A stretch of 64,000 nt of DNA, taken from Sympetrum striolatum. Taxonomy: Eukaryota > Arthropoda > Insecta > Odonata > Libellulidae. This document shows, in pieces, positions 48,523 through 61,880 of the stretch. Positions within the stretch are counted from its first letter, which is position 1. Every line of letters begins with the position of its first letter. Below the pieces are notes generated by a model. That model worked only from the letters and a program-made list of their open reading frames with translations. It was not told the origin of the DNA and did no database searches. The stretch lies in NCBI GenBank assembly GCA_947579665.1, contig OX388349.1, forward strand, positions 26,940,459 through 27,004,458, read 5' to 3'. The translations under genes and the position numbers were made by a program.

Positions 48523-49665
48523 ACGAGTAAAATGTAGCTTGCATACTGCAAGCAGATCGACAACACTAATTTCATGTCGGCATCATATATGGACGGCCCT
48601 CAAAAGAAAAAAAAAAAGGGATTGAAAATATTCTTAAAATTTGCTGCAATTTAATCGTCTGGCATCGAACCTAAGCCTTCCCGGTGAACCTACCATGCAG
48701 CACAACAGAAAAATACCATCTCTTACTATGTGTGAAAATTCAAGAAGAAATATTAGCTCCAACTGCCTCAAACGACGTTCTACTTTTCAATAATGTAAAT
48801 GGATATCTGGATTCGAACCAAGGACGATCTAGGAAATCTAAAACATGTTTTTCAAATGGATCAATGCTCTCTATCTATATGCCTAATTTCATGTTTTAAT
48901 ATTATTGGGAAGGGGTTTAAATTAATTCTTAAATATCGGATATTTTTCTGAATGTAGAGACGCCTGGTGCCTAACCCAGGAAATATTGGTAGCTGTGAAT
49001 GCACAGTATGATTTATAAGGACTTCATCTTGTTTCTTACAAAGTTTAAAGTCGATATCATGCCGGGAAGTACCTAAAACCTTTTTCTGTTATCTCCATAA
49101 GAAATACATTGAGGAATGTAAATGGCTCTCTGGGATCGAACCAAGGACCATCAGCGAATATGTAAAATGTGATTACGAAATGTATTTATGATCTCCAACT
49201 CCATGCCGAATTTCAAGTTTCCATGCCATCGGGAAAGGGTCCAAAAAAATCTTAAAAATCGCCACAACGCATTTTAAACGGGCGATTTTTGCCTTGACCT
49301 AGCATCGAACTCAGGTTATTTTCTGTAAAACTCATTTATGTTTTCGATAGATCATGACCATATATAAAGGCTCCTAGAGTTTCGATTCTCTACCTATCCG
49401 GGAAGTATTTTTTAAAAATTCCCGAAAATCTAAGCAATGCATTTAAACGGGAAAAATCGGCACTTTGGGGCCCTCTGGAATCGAACCCATGACACTGAGG
49501 ATCGAAATCACAATTTTTCTGGCGGTTAATTGTTATGGCCAATACGCAGTAAAAATTTGAACTCAATCACGCTTGTGGTTTAGGCTGTGAATTTGTATCC
49601 TCGCTATATATATATATGGATACATGAATGAATCCGGAGAAGCATCTATATATAATAGATATATT
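48523..49665 (-). repeat. T-arm array element, complete long type
   Basis: This is the clearest isolated copy. It starts with ACGAGTAAAATGTAGCTTGC and the end hairpin, and ends with GAATGAATCCGGAGAAGCAT and TATATAATAGAT. B-box complement motifs lie at 48665, 48813, about 48970 (degenerate), 49136, 49305 and 49481. Spacings of 148, about 157, about 166, 169 and 176 bp match the copy at 9.48-10.6 kb. It is non-coding. No clear target-site duplication was found. Confidence 0.85.
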
Positions 49666-52600
49666 GCTTGATGGAATCTATCTATCCATTGCTTGGGTGT
49701 ATAAATCCAGCGAGCTTTCCAAATTTAGATCAAAAGGAAAAGCTGAATCCGCGGACTGCGAAAGAGGCTGCGTAACACAGTGTGTCGAAATCTTATTGAT
49801 TTATGCCGCAGAAATCAAAATGACATCTCCCTAGAATCATTGACAGCAGTCATACACTTGGTTACCAGGTTGATGCATCTTTGAGGATGATACGTGGAGA
49901 TATGGCGATGTCCAATCATCGTTCGATAGCAGAAAGTGATAAAAAATATGACCCAACTGAGTGATCAGCTCCATCGATAATGACCCCTGGAAAATGAATT
50001 TATATAACATTGACCATTAAGTTATTAACAAAAATGAATCGTTTAATGATTCATAAATATCGTTTGCATTTTCATATTTATAGCTTTTAAACAAAAAGTA
50101 AATCTTGTTATTTGTGGAAATCAATAGATTTTCCCAAATTTTGCTATTTATTCAGATATTCTCATTTTTAATATGAATTCTGCGTTGCGGGAGGGATATA
50201 TAATAGAACTCCATTCAAAGTGCTTCTTCATCTCTTACAATGCCGAACCAAAAGACGAACATAAAGCCATTTTCATGCAAATAGAAACTTGGCGTCAGTA
50301 TTGGTAAAGGAAAGAAGGAAACCGTTCCCAAAATTCGGTAAGAAAAATATTTTAATCCCGCAAAAAAATCAGTAGAATAGAAAGAGGTATGAAAGAAGAG
50401 AATTGGGGTGAGGAGATTCAACGGAAAGATAAGCTTCAATAACAGTAGCCATTACAATGCCTCAGAAGCCTTCCTTTTCCCATCGCTTCCCTTTATTGCT
50501 CGGTTTGGCACGTATTGATTGATGGCTTGGATTACGCATTCCAAGTACAATGCTCGGTTATCGTTACTAATGCCATCGACTCCAAAATTCCTTCAGATCG
50601 CAAACAGTTTGCGCGATAAGCCGCGACGCATCTTTTCACTAAACTGCGAATAGCGCTGCAAGAGCATCACAGCAGCTTACTCAGCGGATCACGATTTGAA
50701 TCGGAGAAAGGCTCAGTTCAAGGATAGCCAAATAGCGCAGAGAAAAGTTCGCGTACGCACAAGAAGCTTCTTGTTGCCGTGACTAGAAGCTGGTTTAATC
50801 CTGGACTGCATTAGGGGCTTAAGAATTAGGCCGTCAGTGTACCGCACTGTGGTGTTACCGATTCTGAAAAAACGAAAAGGCCCGTTGTATAACTTTTAAC
50901 TCCCACGCTAACTTTCCTACTATCACGAGAATACTCAATCAGAATATATTTTGAAGAGTAGAAGCGTGTGTGAGTGAAAACCATTACATTACTCGGTAAT
51001 ATACTTGCAGTTGGCTTCGATTAAGCTCTATACAATGTTTTTACTAATTTCCGCCTATGCTTTCATGTAAACTTAGATATTAAGCTATTTATCGCTAGAA
51101 GACAGACTGAAATTCAGTTCAACATTCAGTACAATCCTTTTATTCCCTTATTGAAACTTACGTGAATCTTACGAGGTGAATGTAGTAGGAAATTTTAAGA
51201 TAATGGTTGATTAATTAGTTAATCCTCTTATGATTTCAAGCTTAATGACGATGCGCATGTTACAACCAAAATCATGAAGTATAACCTTGCACAAAATAAC
51301 AACTTTATAAACCTAATATCTTTCGTAAGCTCTTAATTGTTTTGGCGACTGATTTTCACTCTTCGAGGATGAATAATCCAGTGACAAAATCAGAGTCACA
51401 TATGGATGGATTACGATACACTATCATAGTGCAGACTTCCAATCAGAGCCGACTCGTGATACGGGTGAGCCGGAATTTCGTCCAGGGCGCCGAAATTTCG
51501 GTATTACATTGACATCATGTATTTATGAAGCGCAGAAACCTCTGTGCTTTATAATTTCATGGAGAACGAGTTAATTGGCACATCTCACAATATTAGTTGA
51601 CTGTTGATTGTGTAGGTAAATCTCAAATTGAGTTATTTCAAAATTTAATAACAATATAGAAATTTCAAGGTACCGCGTAAATTATGCATATTAGAAAGTT
51701 TGTCGTTAAAAGCTTTCCAGAGAATTTTTGAATGATATTTTAAAAATATTTGGGAGGAATATTTTCATCGATTTCTCAATCACAACATATAATAGTCTTA
51801 TTTTTATGGTTAAATAACTTTCTATTCAAGCAATTATTTCCTTTAATTTTACTTTAATCCTTTTTAGCGATTCTGCCAAAGTTCGATGCTGGGCCAGGTG
51901 GTGAGATATATTTACACCAAATACAATTAACTCAGCCAATAATAGAACGTTTTACTATTTAAAATAACAAATATTTACGCAAGAACAGTGACTGGCTAAA
52001 TTGGGTAACGAGCTACTGTAAGTAACAATTTAAACAGCTGAAATTTACAAAAAATATGCAGCCTTAACAACCATCATTTGCATTTTGGAAACCAACTGAG
52101 TAGTTATACAGTTAATACATACAAATGGCAGGGGCAAGCAATGTATTACAGCAATACTCTTATAACAAACTGTATACATGTTTGTATTGCATTTATAGCA
52201 TAGATTCCATTAAAACTAGCTATAATCGGGCATTCATTATGGATAAGTTACCTCAAGATAATTCTTAGCCATAGATATACGTAGCATATATTCATATGAA
52301 ATATATGAATTCGTCAAGTGAAGAGATATAATTTATAATATCCTCTCATTTATACTGGATAGGAAAGAGAAACTCTTAGTAAACTAATTTTATATTCCTA
52401 ATTCCTTCCCTCGGATAATTGCACTTATGGTGAATTTCTTCTTGATTGCATTGAACTTTTGATGAAACAGGGAATTTATCCCACTTTTAGGCTCTTTGCC
52501 ATGAAATCTCAAGAATAAAAATCTCCCATTGCCTAAGATATCAATTTTGTTTCGATAAAATTCAATGACTAATGGGAAAGATGGTGGTATGGGACTTCAC

Positions 52601-53735
52601 TCTTAGTGAGTTACATTCCATAATAGATGAAAATTTATTTTTTCGATACGCGCAGGATTTTTCATTCCACGTTCCGGAGAAATATTCCTTTTCTAGACAG
52701 CGATCGTGAATTCAAACGAATTAAACACAATCAGCTTTGCTAATGTAATCAATGTAGTCTTTTATGTCTTCAGACGTAAAAATGCAAGTCTGAGAGGACT
52801 ATAAGAGGAGAGGATAAAGGTTATCGACTGCCAATCAACAAATAACCGAATCCCTTTCCGACCGAATTGGGAAGGAGTCAAAGCGTGGAAACGGCACGAA
52901 AAAGTATTTCGAAAGAGGCAAAGAGAATTGGGAAGGGTGTGAAAGTCCTTAAAAATTAAATGTTAAAGTAGAAGGACGAGGAGAAAGGATGAGTGGCGGA
53001 GACGAAAATCATTATTGAATCCGAGGAAAAATCGGAAACAAGACACATTTACTTTAAGAATCTGACATTAATGATTATATCTCGGAATTTAGACATGGGT
53101 AATGCCTTTAATTATCCCTACAAATATAAGTGAGAGAAGTGATTCACTATATCCAAAATTACTAGGGAAGAATTTTTGTTCTGTTAAAATAATTAAAACT
53201 TGCGATTTTCCTGAAAAATGATGAATCAATTAATGTAATTTGCATAAGGCAGTGAAAGTTATTCTTCAATAGAATAGACTTTATTGAGGCCGAGATTAAG
53301 ATTAGTATGTTTGCATCTAACTTTTGTATTTTCATAAAATGGTACGGATAGAGGAAATTGAATCCATAAATATAGCACAAAAAGCTATTAATATATGAAT
53401 TAATTTTAAGTAAACTAATTAGGAGAGGTATCCAATTCAGGATGACACTCATAGGAAGGGAGTCGTGAAAAAACACCGAAAGATAATGATAGCAATATAA
53501 TTAAGTTAAATGATTGTCTAGTTATAGTTTCCAAATTACAAAAATAACTAACAGTAGAAAAAAAATTAAGAATCTAGGTGTCCACGGTTTGGGAAAGATT
53601 TAGCTGCAGAAGTCATTTAACATTGGAAATACACATAAGAAATTATAAATCCAGGCAAATCACCTTGATAATGATCATTAGTAGCTTTCAGAAAACACTG
53701 AAATGAATGTCACTCACATATCAAACAATACTAAT
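49666..53735. other. Largely featureless, GC-richer part at 50.5-50.86 kb
   Basis: No gene recognised. The patch at about 50460-50860 is GC- and CpG-richer (GCGCGATAAGCCGCGACGC) and could be a regulatory island. 52850-53010 is purine-rich. Confidence 0.45.
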
Positions 53736-53739
53736 TAAA

Positions 53740-54135
53740 AATAGAGGAAGAGAAGATAGACCAAGATATAGGTGGAACTAAGCCGTAGTAAGGTAATTTT
53801 TGATGATTTTTTTAAAGAGTGGTATAGTTTATTAATAGATAATAGTAGTATTACCTTATTTTATAACTGTCTTGATGTAGTATATGGCCGAATCTACTGT
53901 CTACTACCATTTTCCTGGGTTGGGTACTGATATACTCTCTTTTATTTTCATCTATCTAAGATATTCCTTCATGACATTGATTCACTACTTCCAGGGTCTC
54001 CTCATCCATGCCTCACATTATAAGATCTTTTCCAGGATCCCAGTTGGTTTGCCTTCCTCCTCCATATCTTTTACAAAGCGTTTCAGATATTTACATCGCA
54101 TAATTACGTCTAGTAAGTCATGTGAGAGAAAATGA
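53740..54135. other. Possible relic of another LINE-type ORF
   Basis: A plus-strand frame reads NRGREDRPRYRWN, stop, AVVR at 53740-53796. RGRPRxRW is common near the C-terminus of endonuclease/reverse transcriptase ORFs of some LINEs. The following few hundred bases are decayed. Weak evidence. Confidence 0.2.
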
Positions 54136-54862
54136 TCTTATAATTTCATTAGTTTACTCATAACCGCAATATAAAAAAGTTAACATGTTTGTCTTGAGAT
54201 CAGGTTATTAAAGCCATCTAAGAAATAAATTTCAATATTGTGGGGAGACTTCGACTGTATCCCAGAAACAGCCAGAAAGTCAGTGGTAGGCTTTTTACCA
54301 AAGATATGATGAAAATAGCTCTAAATAAAATTGAGATGAAGTCAATAGTCAGAAAATAACAGTTCGAAAGACAGCAAAAAAGTCCCGAGGAACGCTTTGT
54401 AAGATAATAAGCTCACTGGGAAACATTGGAAGAAAGGCCAAATTGCTTCTTCATGAAGAAGAGATTGAATTAGTGGAAGTACTGTTGAAGTTTCCTCTAA
54501 GTGTTCGTCATATCCAAATTTTAATACAAACTTCTTTGAACAGTAAAAAGTAAATGTCAAGTGATTTGGCAATAATTAAACAATGAATAGAATTGTTAGG
54601 GTCCCGGGATTCATTAGTAGAAATAAAACACTGTATTTAAGGCTTGAAGAAAATTTTAAGAGTTTGAATGGCAGCGAGTAGAAACTTTCTACAAGGAGTT
54701 TTCATTGTTTTTGATTTTGGCGGAAAAAATAAAATATTAAAAAGTTTATTTTTTCTTTAAATTTATAAATAAAGTGAAAAACCGTCATTATGAGTCAATT
54801 TCTTTCTATCCCAGTACTTATTTAACAATAGATTAATTATAATGATAATTTAAAATAAACAT
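54136..54862. other. AT-rich sequence without recognised features
   Basis: Nothing supported. Confidence 0.6.
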
Positions 54863-54863
54863 T

Positions 54864-55726
54864 AAAAAATCTGACGTGGTCAACACATGACTTTTTCCAT
54901 ATTTATTGAAAACGGAATCCTATGCCGGTAATATAGAAATAATTCCAAAACAATCAGTGTTACAGGAAAATGTTTCATACAAAAATTGTAGTAAAATACA
55001 TTATCTATAACTTTTGTACATAATTGTGTATACCTACATTGCATTTTGACAGGGATATGTATGAAAAACTTCCTTTTCTGGATTAACAAAAATTTCCGGT
55101 TAACCATTATTGAAGAATAACTCCTAAACAATCAGTGTTACGAAAACATGTTTCATACAAAAGTTGTAGTCAAATTTATTATTTATAACTTTTTTATGTG
55201 ATTGTATATACCTACATTTCATTCTGACAGAGATATGTATGAAAAATTTTCATTTCTGGATAAACAACAACTTCCGGTTAACCATTATTGAAGAGTAACT
55301 TCGAATACATCAGTGTTACGAAAACATGTTTCATACAAAAGTTGTAGTAACGTACATTATCTATAACTTTTGTATGTAATTGTATATACCTACATTGCAT
55401 TCTGACAGAGATATTAAAGAAACAAAGTTTTGTTCCGGTTAAACAGGAACTTCCGGTTGAGCGATATTCATCAAAAACTAATGAACTCTTGGCATTGTTA
55501 GGAAAATACTAAATATGAATTTTTGAAATGATCGGATAATTGCTTTTTAAGATAGAGCGCCCACAAACGTTTTTACCACAGACAGACACACAAACAGCCA
55601 TGTTCCGGAAAATAGCAAAAACGAGCTCTATGGCCACAAAACATCTATTTCCGTCGAAATCTGGAGGTTAAATTTTTTTGCGAATACAATACTTTCTCTA
55701 TACTACGTATAGGGAGAAAGTAAAAA
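54864..55726 (+). mobile_element. ACTTCCGGT element, 178-bp-repeat subtype
   Basis: Same head (AAAAATCTGACGTGG) and same end (GGAGAAAGTAAAAA) as the CA-bearing copies, but the interior is tandem units of about 177 bp (AATAATTCC/AATAACTCC-type starts at 54939, 55116 and 55293). In the slot normally holding (CA)n there is only CAGACAGACACACAAACAG (about 55579-55597). Confidence 0.75.
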
Positions 55727-58130
55727 TGAAACAAAAACATAAAAAAATGAATGTAGTATTATTAATCATATAATTAATTTCACAGGCGAAATTTAGGAAA
55801 CATATTTAGTGGCCGAAGTCACTCCATCGTTTGGGGCACCAATGTCCACTATTATTTATTTAAAAAATCTGTTGCTTTAAAAAACTTTTTAAAAACTACT
55901 TTCATGAATAAGGATTACCTCCATTTGATTAAAATTTTCTTTGCATACAGAATGGAGAAATATTAAAAAAAAATCTCTTAAAAACCAGTCACCGAAGTCA
56001 GCATATACTACGGATGACACAGGACAATAATTAGGAATGTGTTAGCCGATGTGTGAATGAAGTAGGGTGGCAATCAGCCAATATCGATTAGGCAGAGCCT
56101 TCCTCTTTTAATTAAAAGGAGGTTTTTCTCGATGCGGCCCTTTGTGATAGGCCTCGGGGCCAAGAGTGTCATGGAAAGGGAGTCAATTCTCTGGGGAAAT
56201 TGAATGCCGCCATTATTGGGACATAAAGAATGAGCAATAGTATACTATGGCAGGTGATGATCTTTTAGTGCCCTGGTAACCACTTGTTTGGATTGGAAAA
56301 TGGTCATGTCGATGACCAGCTCTAATACATTTGCTACCGTTACAGCACAATACAACAGGCCACGTGTAGCTTGCAAAGGATTCTGAAAGTAATTCATTTA
56401 TCTCTTCTATTCAAATTAATGCCCTACTAGTGGGTAGAGACCTGTATGTAACTTTATATTTTATTAATGATTTAATTTCATTATGGACAAAACTAAATTT
56501 TGGTCTGGAAATATTCGGTATAGCGAAAAGTTTAAGTAATCTTTCAATCGTATTAATGAAGGTGAATTCTGGGAATTCATCGGTAAATAATTGAGTTAAA
56601 GCCTACGCAGAACGTCCTCCACGCCAACACACATGCCATGTGCAGCCTTGGTGGGGAAACGAAAAATAGAGATAAAAACAGTGAAGGGATGGTGTGAAAG
56701 TGTCACGCGTCAGAGAGAATCATCGAACGACGTACAGAGTCTCCACTGCGGAGTCACAAACTGTGCGAAACACGATTGGCGAAGGCTACTACACCCGCAT
56801 TGCCATATCTCGTTCTCTTCCATGAACAACGGGGATGAAATGTCTTACCTCAAAAACCGATTAAAAGGCTATTCACTAATTGAAGCAGTCCCCCAAATTG
56901 CCAACAATCCATTTTTATCTCTATCTTCTGGCATCTCACCTAAAAAAATTAAAATAATATTCATACGAGAATAAGATAATTAGATAAGTAGGAATAAAGG
57001 GAAAAATCAGTACACGCAAAGGGCGTGTTAAATTTTGTGACAATAATGAAACGTTTGAAACGGGCTTTAGCCAGCGAATATTTAGTTTGTTTTTCAGTGA
57101 AATTCGCAAATAAATTTATGATTTTAACCAAAGCAGATCGAAGCTCGATTAATTATTGGTCTCCAAGTGAGGCCAAGTGACCTCACTGAAGCAAACTTTT
57201 AAATATATGAATTACGAGAGCGCAAGAGGAAGAATTTGCCACTCATTAGTTATCAGAAAGTTTGAAAATTAGTAGTCTGGGTAAAATTCTGCGCAGAATT
57301 TCCCAGTTCACTATCAAATTACTAAAGGGCTTCTTTTTTGAAAATAAAGATTTCTATAGCAATTTTGGAGCCTGGAATTCCTAGAATTGAAATCTCGGTA
57401 AAGGAAAATTTTTACTATAAAATGTGGCTACTTTGAAAGAAATTTGATTATGACGGATCCAGAAATTAATCAAATTATACACTCGAAAATTAAATATTTC
57501 AATGAAATAGAGAAATATTTTCACTCTTTCAATATCGATGAAAAAGCTTTAACAGAAGTATGATGTTACTTGTGATGTAAAAAATACGTTTTGTAATTTC
57601 CCTCGGCAAATGTTTTACAAAATCGAAAGATTTACTTACACAAATGCGGCGGCCAGGGTATTGAGGCACATAATTTTCATCTTTTTCAATAATTATCCAT
57701 CCAAAGATATTTTATTTGCATTTTTTTAATCTATCCCATTAACAGTCGTTTTCGTTCCTCATGAGTTGAATATTTCTCGGTGTCTATATATTCCTATAAT
57801 GCATTCCATCTATTCCTTCAATCCTTGTCTTTTGAAAGCTATATCCACATAATGGGTCCTTTAAATTTATATCTTATCATTGGTTTCTAGGGACTTTCAT
57901 TTTGCTTAAATGTAATGTTTCTTGTTTTATAATTTCTATGTTAATGTTATGACGAAAACGAGATTAGGTGGGAGGGAGGCATGTATAGGCAAAACCTTGT
58001 CAATAGAGGTTCTATTGTAAAATAAAAGCTTATGGTTTTTCAGCAGAAACTATTTTAGAGTCCAGAAAATTACCTTCTAGAAACATTCAATCACTTTGAT
58101 CTTCATTTAATGGAACACCATCTAAAACAC
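55727..58130. other. Mostly featureless, unassigned ORF at 56.6-57.0 kb
   Basis: A plus-strand 113-codon frame (56633-56974) crosses a GC-richer patch but shows no domain I recognise. Nothing else is called. Confidence 0.4.
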
Positions 58131-58132
58131 AC

Positions 58133-58460
58133 GAGAAAAAAATAAACCACACAGCTGACTCTGACGTTACAACGTCATCTTTAGGTGTGAGAAAAGTTTG
58201 AAGCCCTACTCTATCGTTAATGTGCATCTCTTCACCACTCCACTCATTGACGCAGTCCTACCATTCACCATTAACAAACATACAGAGTAATTTTTCTACA
58301 TCAAACATATACACCTTACTATTACTCTTTCCTTCCTTCCTGCTCCCCTTTTGCAATCCCTAACTATACATTCTGCTTTCCTATCTGCTAAGACCTGAAG
58401 ATGACGTTGTAACGTATTATCCGGTTGTGTACTTTTTATATTTGTGGAATAAATTTGTAG
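58133..58460. repeat. Inverted-repeat remnant, Penelope-like ends
   Basis: GACGTTACAACGTCATCTTTAGGT (58162-58185) is inverted at 58394-58416 as ACCTGAAGATGACGTTGTAACGT, with weaker flanking similarity. The arrangement resembles the short inverted element at 38 kb and may be another non-autonomous Penelope-like element. No direct repeat was identified. Confidence 0.4.
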
Positions 58461-61190
58461 CTAATTGTTAGCTACTTTTTCCCTCTAGAAAACTTGGCGG
58501 CTAGGTTTTTGGATTCCTCTTTGCACCTAATGTAGACAATATATCACATTTTATGTTAATAAATGAAAGATAAGAAGACTGTGTCTTCTGATTGTAATAA
58601 TATATACTTTTTTACTGGAATGAATAGTAGAATGAATGAAGGGAAATAGTAAGAGTGGTATTTTAAGGCTGAAATTCCCCAAGTAATGTCTAAGATTATA
58701 ATAAGATCTTGTAATATAATTATTACAACATTTACCTTTAGCCTTAAAAGTGCTTTAATCGGTTCTACTCATTTCATTCACCATTAAATTCGATCAATTT
58801 TTATCGATTTTCCTCTCCCTGTAATATCATATTCTTGCCATACACCAATCTATTGGTTCAAATATATATAGAAATAGAAAATCGATTTAGAACACCCTTC
58901 CCTCGTTAGCATTGCAATGCTTTTCCCGTCCCTCCCGCTGCCTAGAGCCGGCCCTGACACGAATATTTTAGCACTATTCGGAAAATTTCGCGCCAAATCT
59001 CTCTGCAGACAAAAAGGTCCCCAAGCAAAATAGGCGAGCGGAATATAAGGGGAACATCAGTTGCAGAGTAAAAGTTGAGGGAAAGAGAAATTGAAAATTA
59101 ATTGGAAGGGCCCTAGGAGATGAGATAAGGAGTGACAAATGGAATGGGAGAGAGAAAGAAGGCGATTCTCATTCGAAGGAGAGCCCATTCACTTCCATGA
59201 AAATTGATCGGAGGCTAAAATTGTATGGAGGGGAAAACGGCGTGAGATTAAAAATGAGGGCTAGGATGTTCGCAAGGGGAGACAAGGGTACTTTCCCACA
59301 TCCGAAAAGCGCACCTTCAAAGGCGGGTATACTAAAATATCTCTATTTCACCAATTACTATACAACTCTCCGGGACCATAGCGCCGTTCATTAATTTGGT
59401 CAATAATAACGGTAGCGTCTTCCTAAATTTGATCGATTAGATCATTATAACGAGTTCCAAAATTCTCTGCAAACAGTATTATTACTATTAGAGTTCGAAA
59501 GTCACATATTTTAAGTTTCTATTACTGAAAGGGTCTCCCGCATGATTTATTCTCATTGCACTAATATACCATGGTTAGTTTGTGACCCCCACTTACACAT
59601 TCCTTCCATAATGAGAAAGATGAAAATGAATTATTTTGATGGTTGAAGTTAAACAATAAAAACCAAAAGTAACTAATTAAAACAATTTTTAAAAATATGG
59701 AACTCGATGCCCATTGAAATTCATAAAGAAAAAAGCTTTGGAATCCTTTGTCCGAATCTTTTTGAGCAAAACGTAGGCCCTTAAAATTCCTCGCGATTAT
59801 CCGCGTAGGGTACCCTCCCGGTAACTTTTTCATTCACTTCTACAGGGCATAGGTCTTTCTATGTTGTTATGTAGAGATACACGTTTGTGTGTATATATTT
59901 CAATATCTCCCTAAGATAAATCATATCATTATTTGAAAAACCCAAGATATATTTTAATCAAAATATGTGTTGACATTTAAAAAAGAAAAGTTTGAAGTTT
60001 TGAGGGAAAATGTCGATGATACCCACTTAAATCTCACAGCAATATGAAATGATATGAAACAGGAGATTTGGAATAAAAATGCGTGGTTAGTGAAGGTAAG
60101 GAAAATAAATTTCTAATCTCGCTTTAACATTATTAGGAGCTTGCTGTAGAGTAGAGGTATTCCTCGTGAGACAACGTTCTTTCGAGCGTTCTTCGTATGT
60201 GACCAGAATTTTGAATGCACCCACGAATGCCCTTTCGAGCGAATTCTTTTGGCGTTCATTAGGAAGCATTTGTTCCTTCTTTCCCATTCCTAGCACTTGT
60301 CCCACTTTCTACACCATTCATCATCTTATTACTGCAAGTCACATTGGATTTCCTTCTTCACACTTCCTCTGAATCTTCACTCTAATCATTTCTCTCTCAA
60401 AAAAAATTCTTCGAGATGCATAATTTTCTGCTTTGAAGTCTCCCAGTGAATAACTCCTTTTTTGTATTCAAACCTTGTGGTGAAAATGTAACCTCCAACC
60501 CTCTTTCATTTCAAGTTCCAACCGACTTCCGCTGGAATCCTGTCTTTCAAAATTCAAAATCTTACTTACTACCTCAGAAAATACTCACTTAAAAACTAGA
60601 AGACTTATACTTACGTAATTGAACGTAAAGATCGAATTTTGCTTCATAGTTCTTGCAATTTTCACGCTCACAAACAGGAATGAACTAAATTAGCTATTTT
60701 TAAAGGCAAGGATAATAATTTTACGTAGCTGAAGGAAGTATCTCTATAGTATTGAACTTGAATTTTATATTACAATCAAATACTCTCATGCACTTTAAAA
60801 ACTTCATCATTTGGAAGTACATAACTTAACAGTGAGATACTATTAACACATTATAACAATTCTCTTTTTCAATTTGATACAAATTTTGTGTAACGTTCTG
60901 AATTTTTGATTCTGCTAACGCAAATGGAATTAACAAAAATAAATCCTCTAAAGTAGATTCTATTCTACATATCTTTGTATTATCATAGTGTTGTGTTTGC
61001 CGAAAATTCCATTTTAGCAAACGAAGTAGATTTGGGTCGAATAAAATCCCCCATTCCGAACTACTCTTCAAAATATCTAGAACTCGGAGTAACACCTACC
61101 TAACTAAAAACCTAACACCTACCTTCAGTTCAAATAGTAAATGGATACCCTCTCTGGTAAAGCAGTACTGAGCGGTAATGCATCGACTGC
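58461..61190. other. Largely featureless
   Basis: Purine-rich segment at about 59080-59240. Overlapping frames on both strands at 60087-60372 are not recognised. No gene called. Confidence 0.45.
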
Positions 61191-61880
61191 AATTTCTCCT
61201 CTAAGTACGTTCATGTACACCGTGACTCGCAATCATCTCAAGCTCCAAGTGTTATTCATGAGCCCGGAAAGTGGAACGCCGAAATTAAATTTGCGCTTCT
61301 AAGTGACTTAATGTTTCCCAAATCAGCGGCGGATCCATTCGAGAAAACGATCCGCAATCCGAAGGCCATCCATCACCAAAGAGACGAGTTGCCATAACGG
61401 ATCGCGTAAACACGAAGTTTTCTTAATAAACAACGGCATTATTTCTCCATTTTGTCGGACAACACTCGGGGTGATGCTTTTAGAGCGTTGCAGCCTCTGA
61501 TGCCACTTGCGATTAACTATAAACTGCGACCCCCTCACCACCCCCATTTTCCCCTCTTATCTTTTCTAAAAGCAAGGGATCCCGGACCTCCCTTAACCTC
61601 CGTAAGTCTGCGCACTCCGTGAGGCGTTTTCTTTTCGCGATTACTTCGGGGGAATCGATCTCGATGGGGCACTCCAAGGGATTACCCGATAACATTCTTC
61701 CGTGATATTGAGTGATCGAGGTCGTCGCACAGGTTTATGCGATTAGGTGCCGTGCGAGGGTTGCAAAGCTGTCGCAATATGTCGCGAAGAGGGGCGTTGT
61801 CAAGGTATCGCTAAGGTAAACAAGTGCAGCGGAGTTTCAATCTGAGGCGGAGATGTCATACGTGCGGATCGCAGTAGGTT
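61190..61880. other. GC-richer, CpG-containing island
   Basis: Composition rises well above the flanks and CpG words are frequent (GTCGTCGCAC, TCGCGAAG). Minus-strand frames at 61323-61547 and 61513-61695 overlap it; the second contains a charged stretch (EVIAKRKRLTECADLRRLRE) but no known domain. It is a candidate promoter/enhancer or exon of an unidentified gene; I cannot decide which. Confidence 0.3.

Noticed and set aside
48523..48600. Helitron end (terminal hairpin)
   Set aside because: The hairpin is present but it is not followed by the CTRR terminus, and the other end does not begin with TC next to a clear A/T insertion; evidence insufficient.
56633..56974. 113-codon plus-strand ORF
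   Set aside because: Composition is mixed and no family is recognised; not enough to call a gene.
60087..60372. Overlapping ORFs on both strands
   Set aside because: Both lack recognisable domains; overlapping open frames on both strands suggest chance or an unknown repeat.
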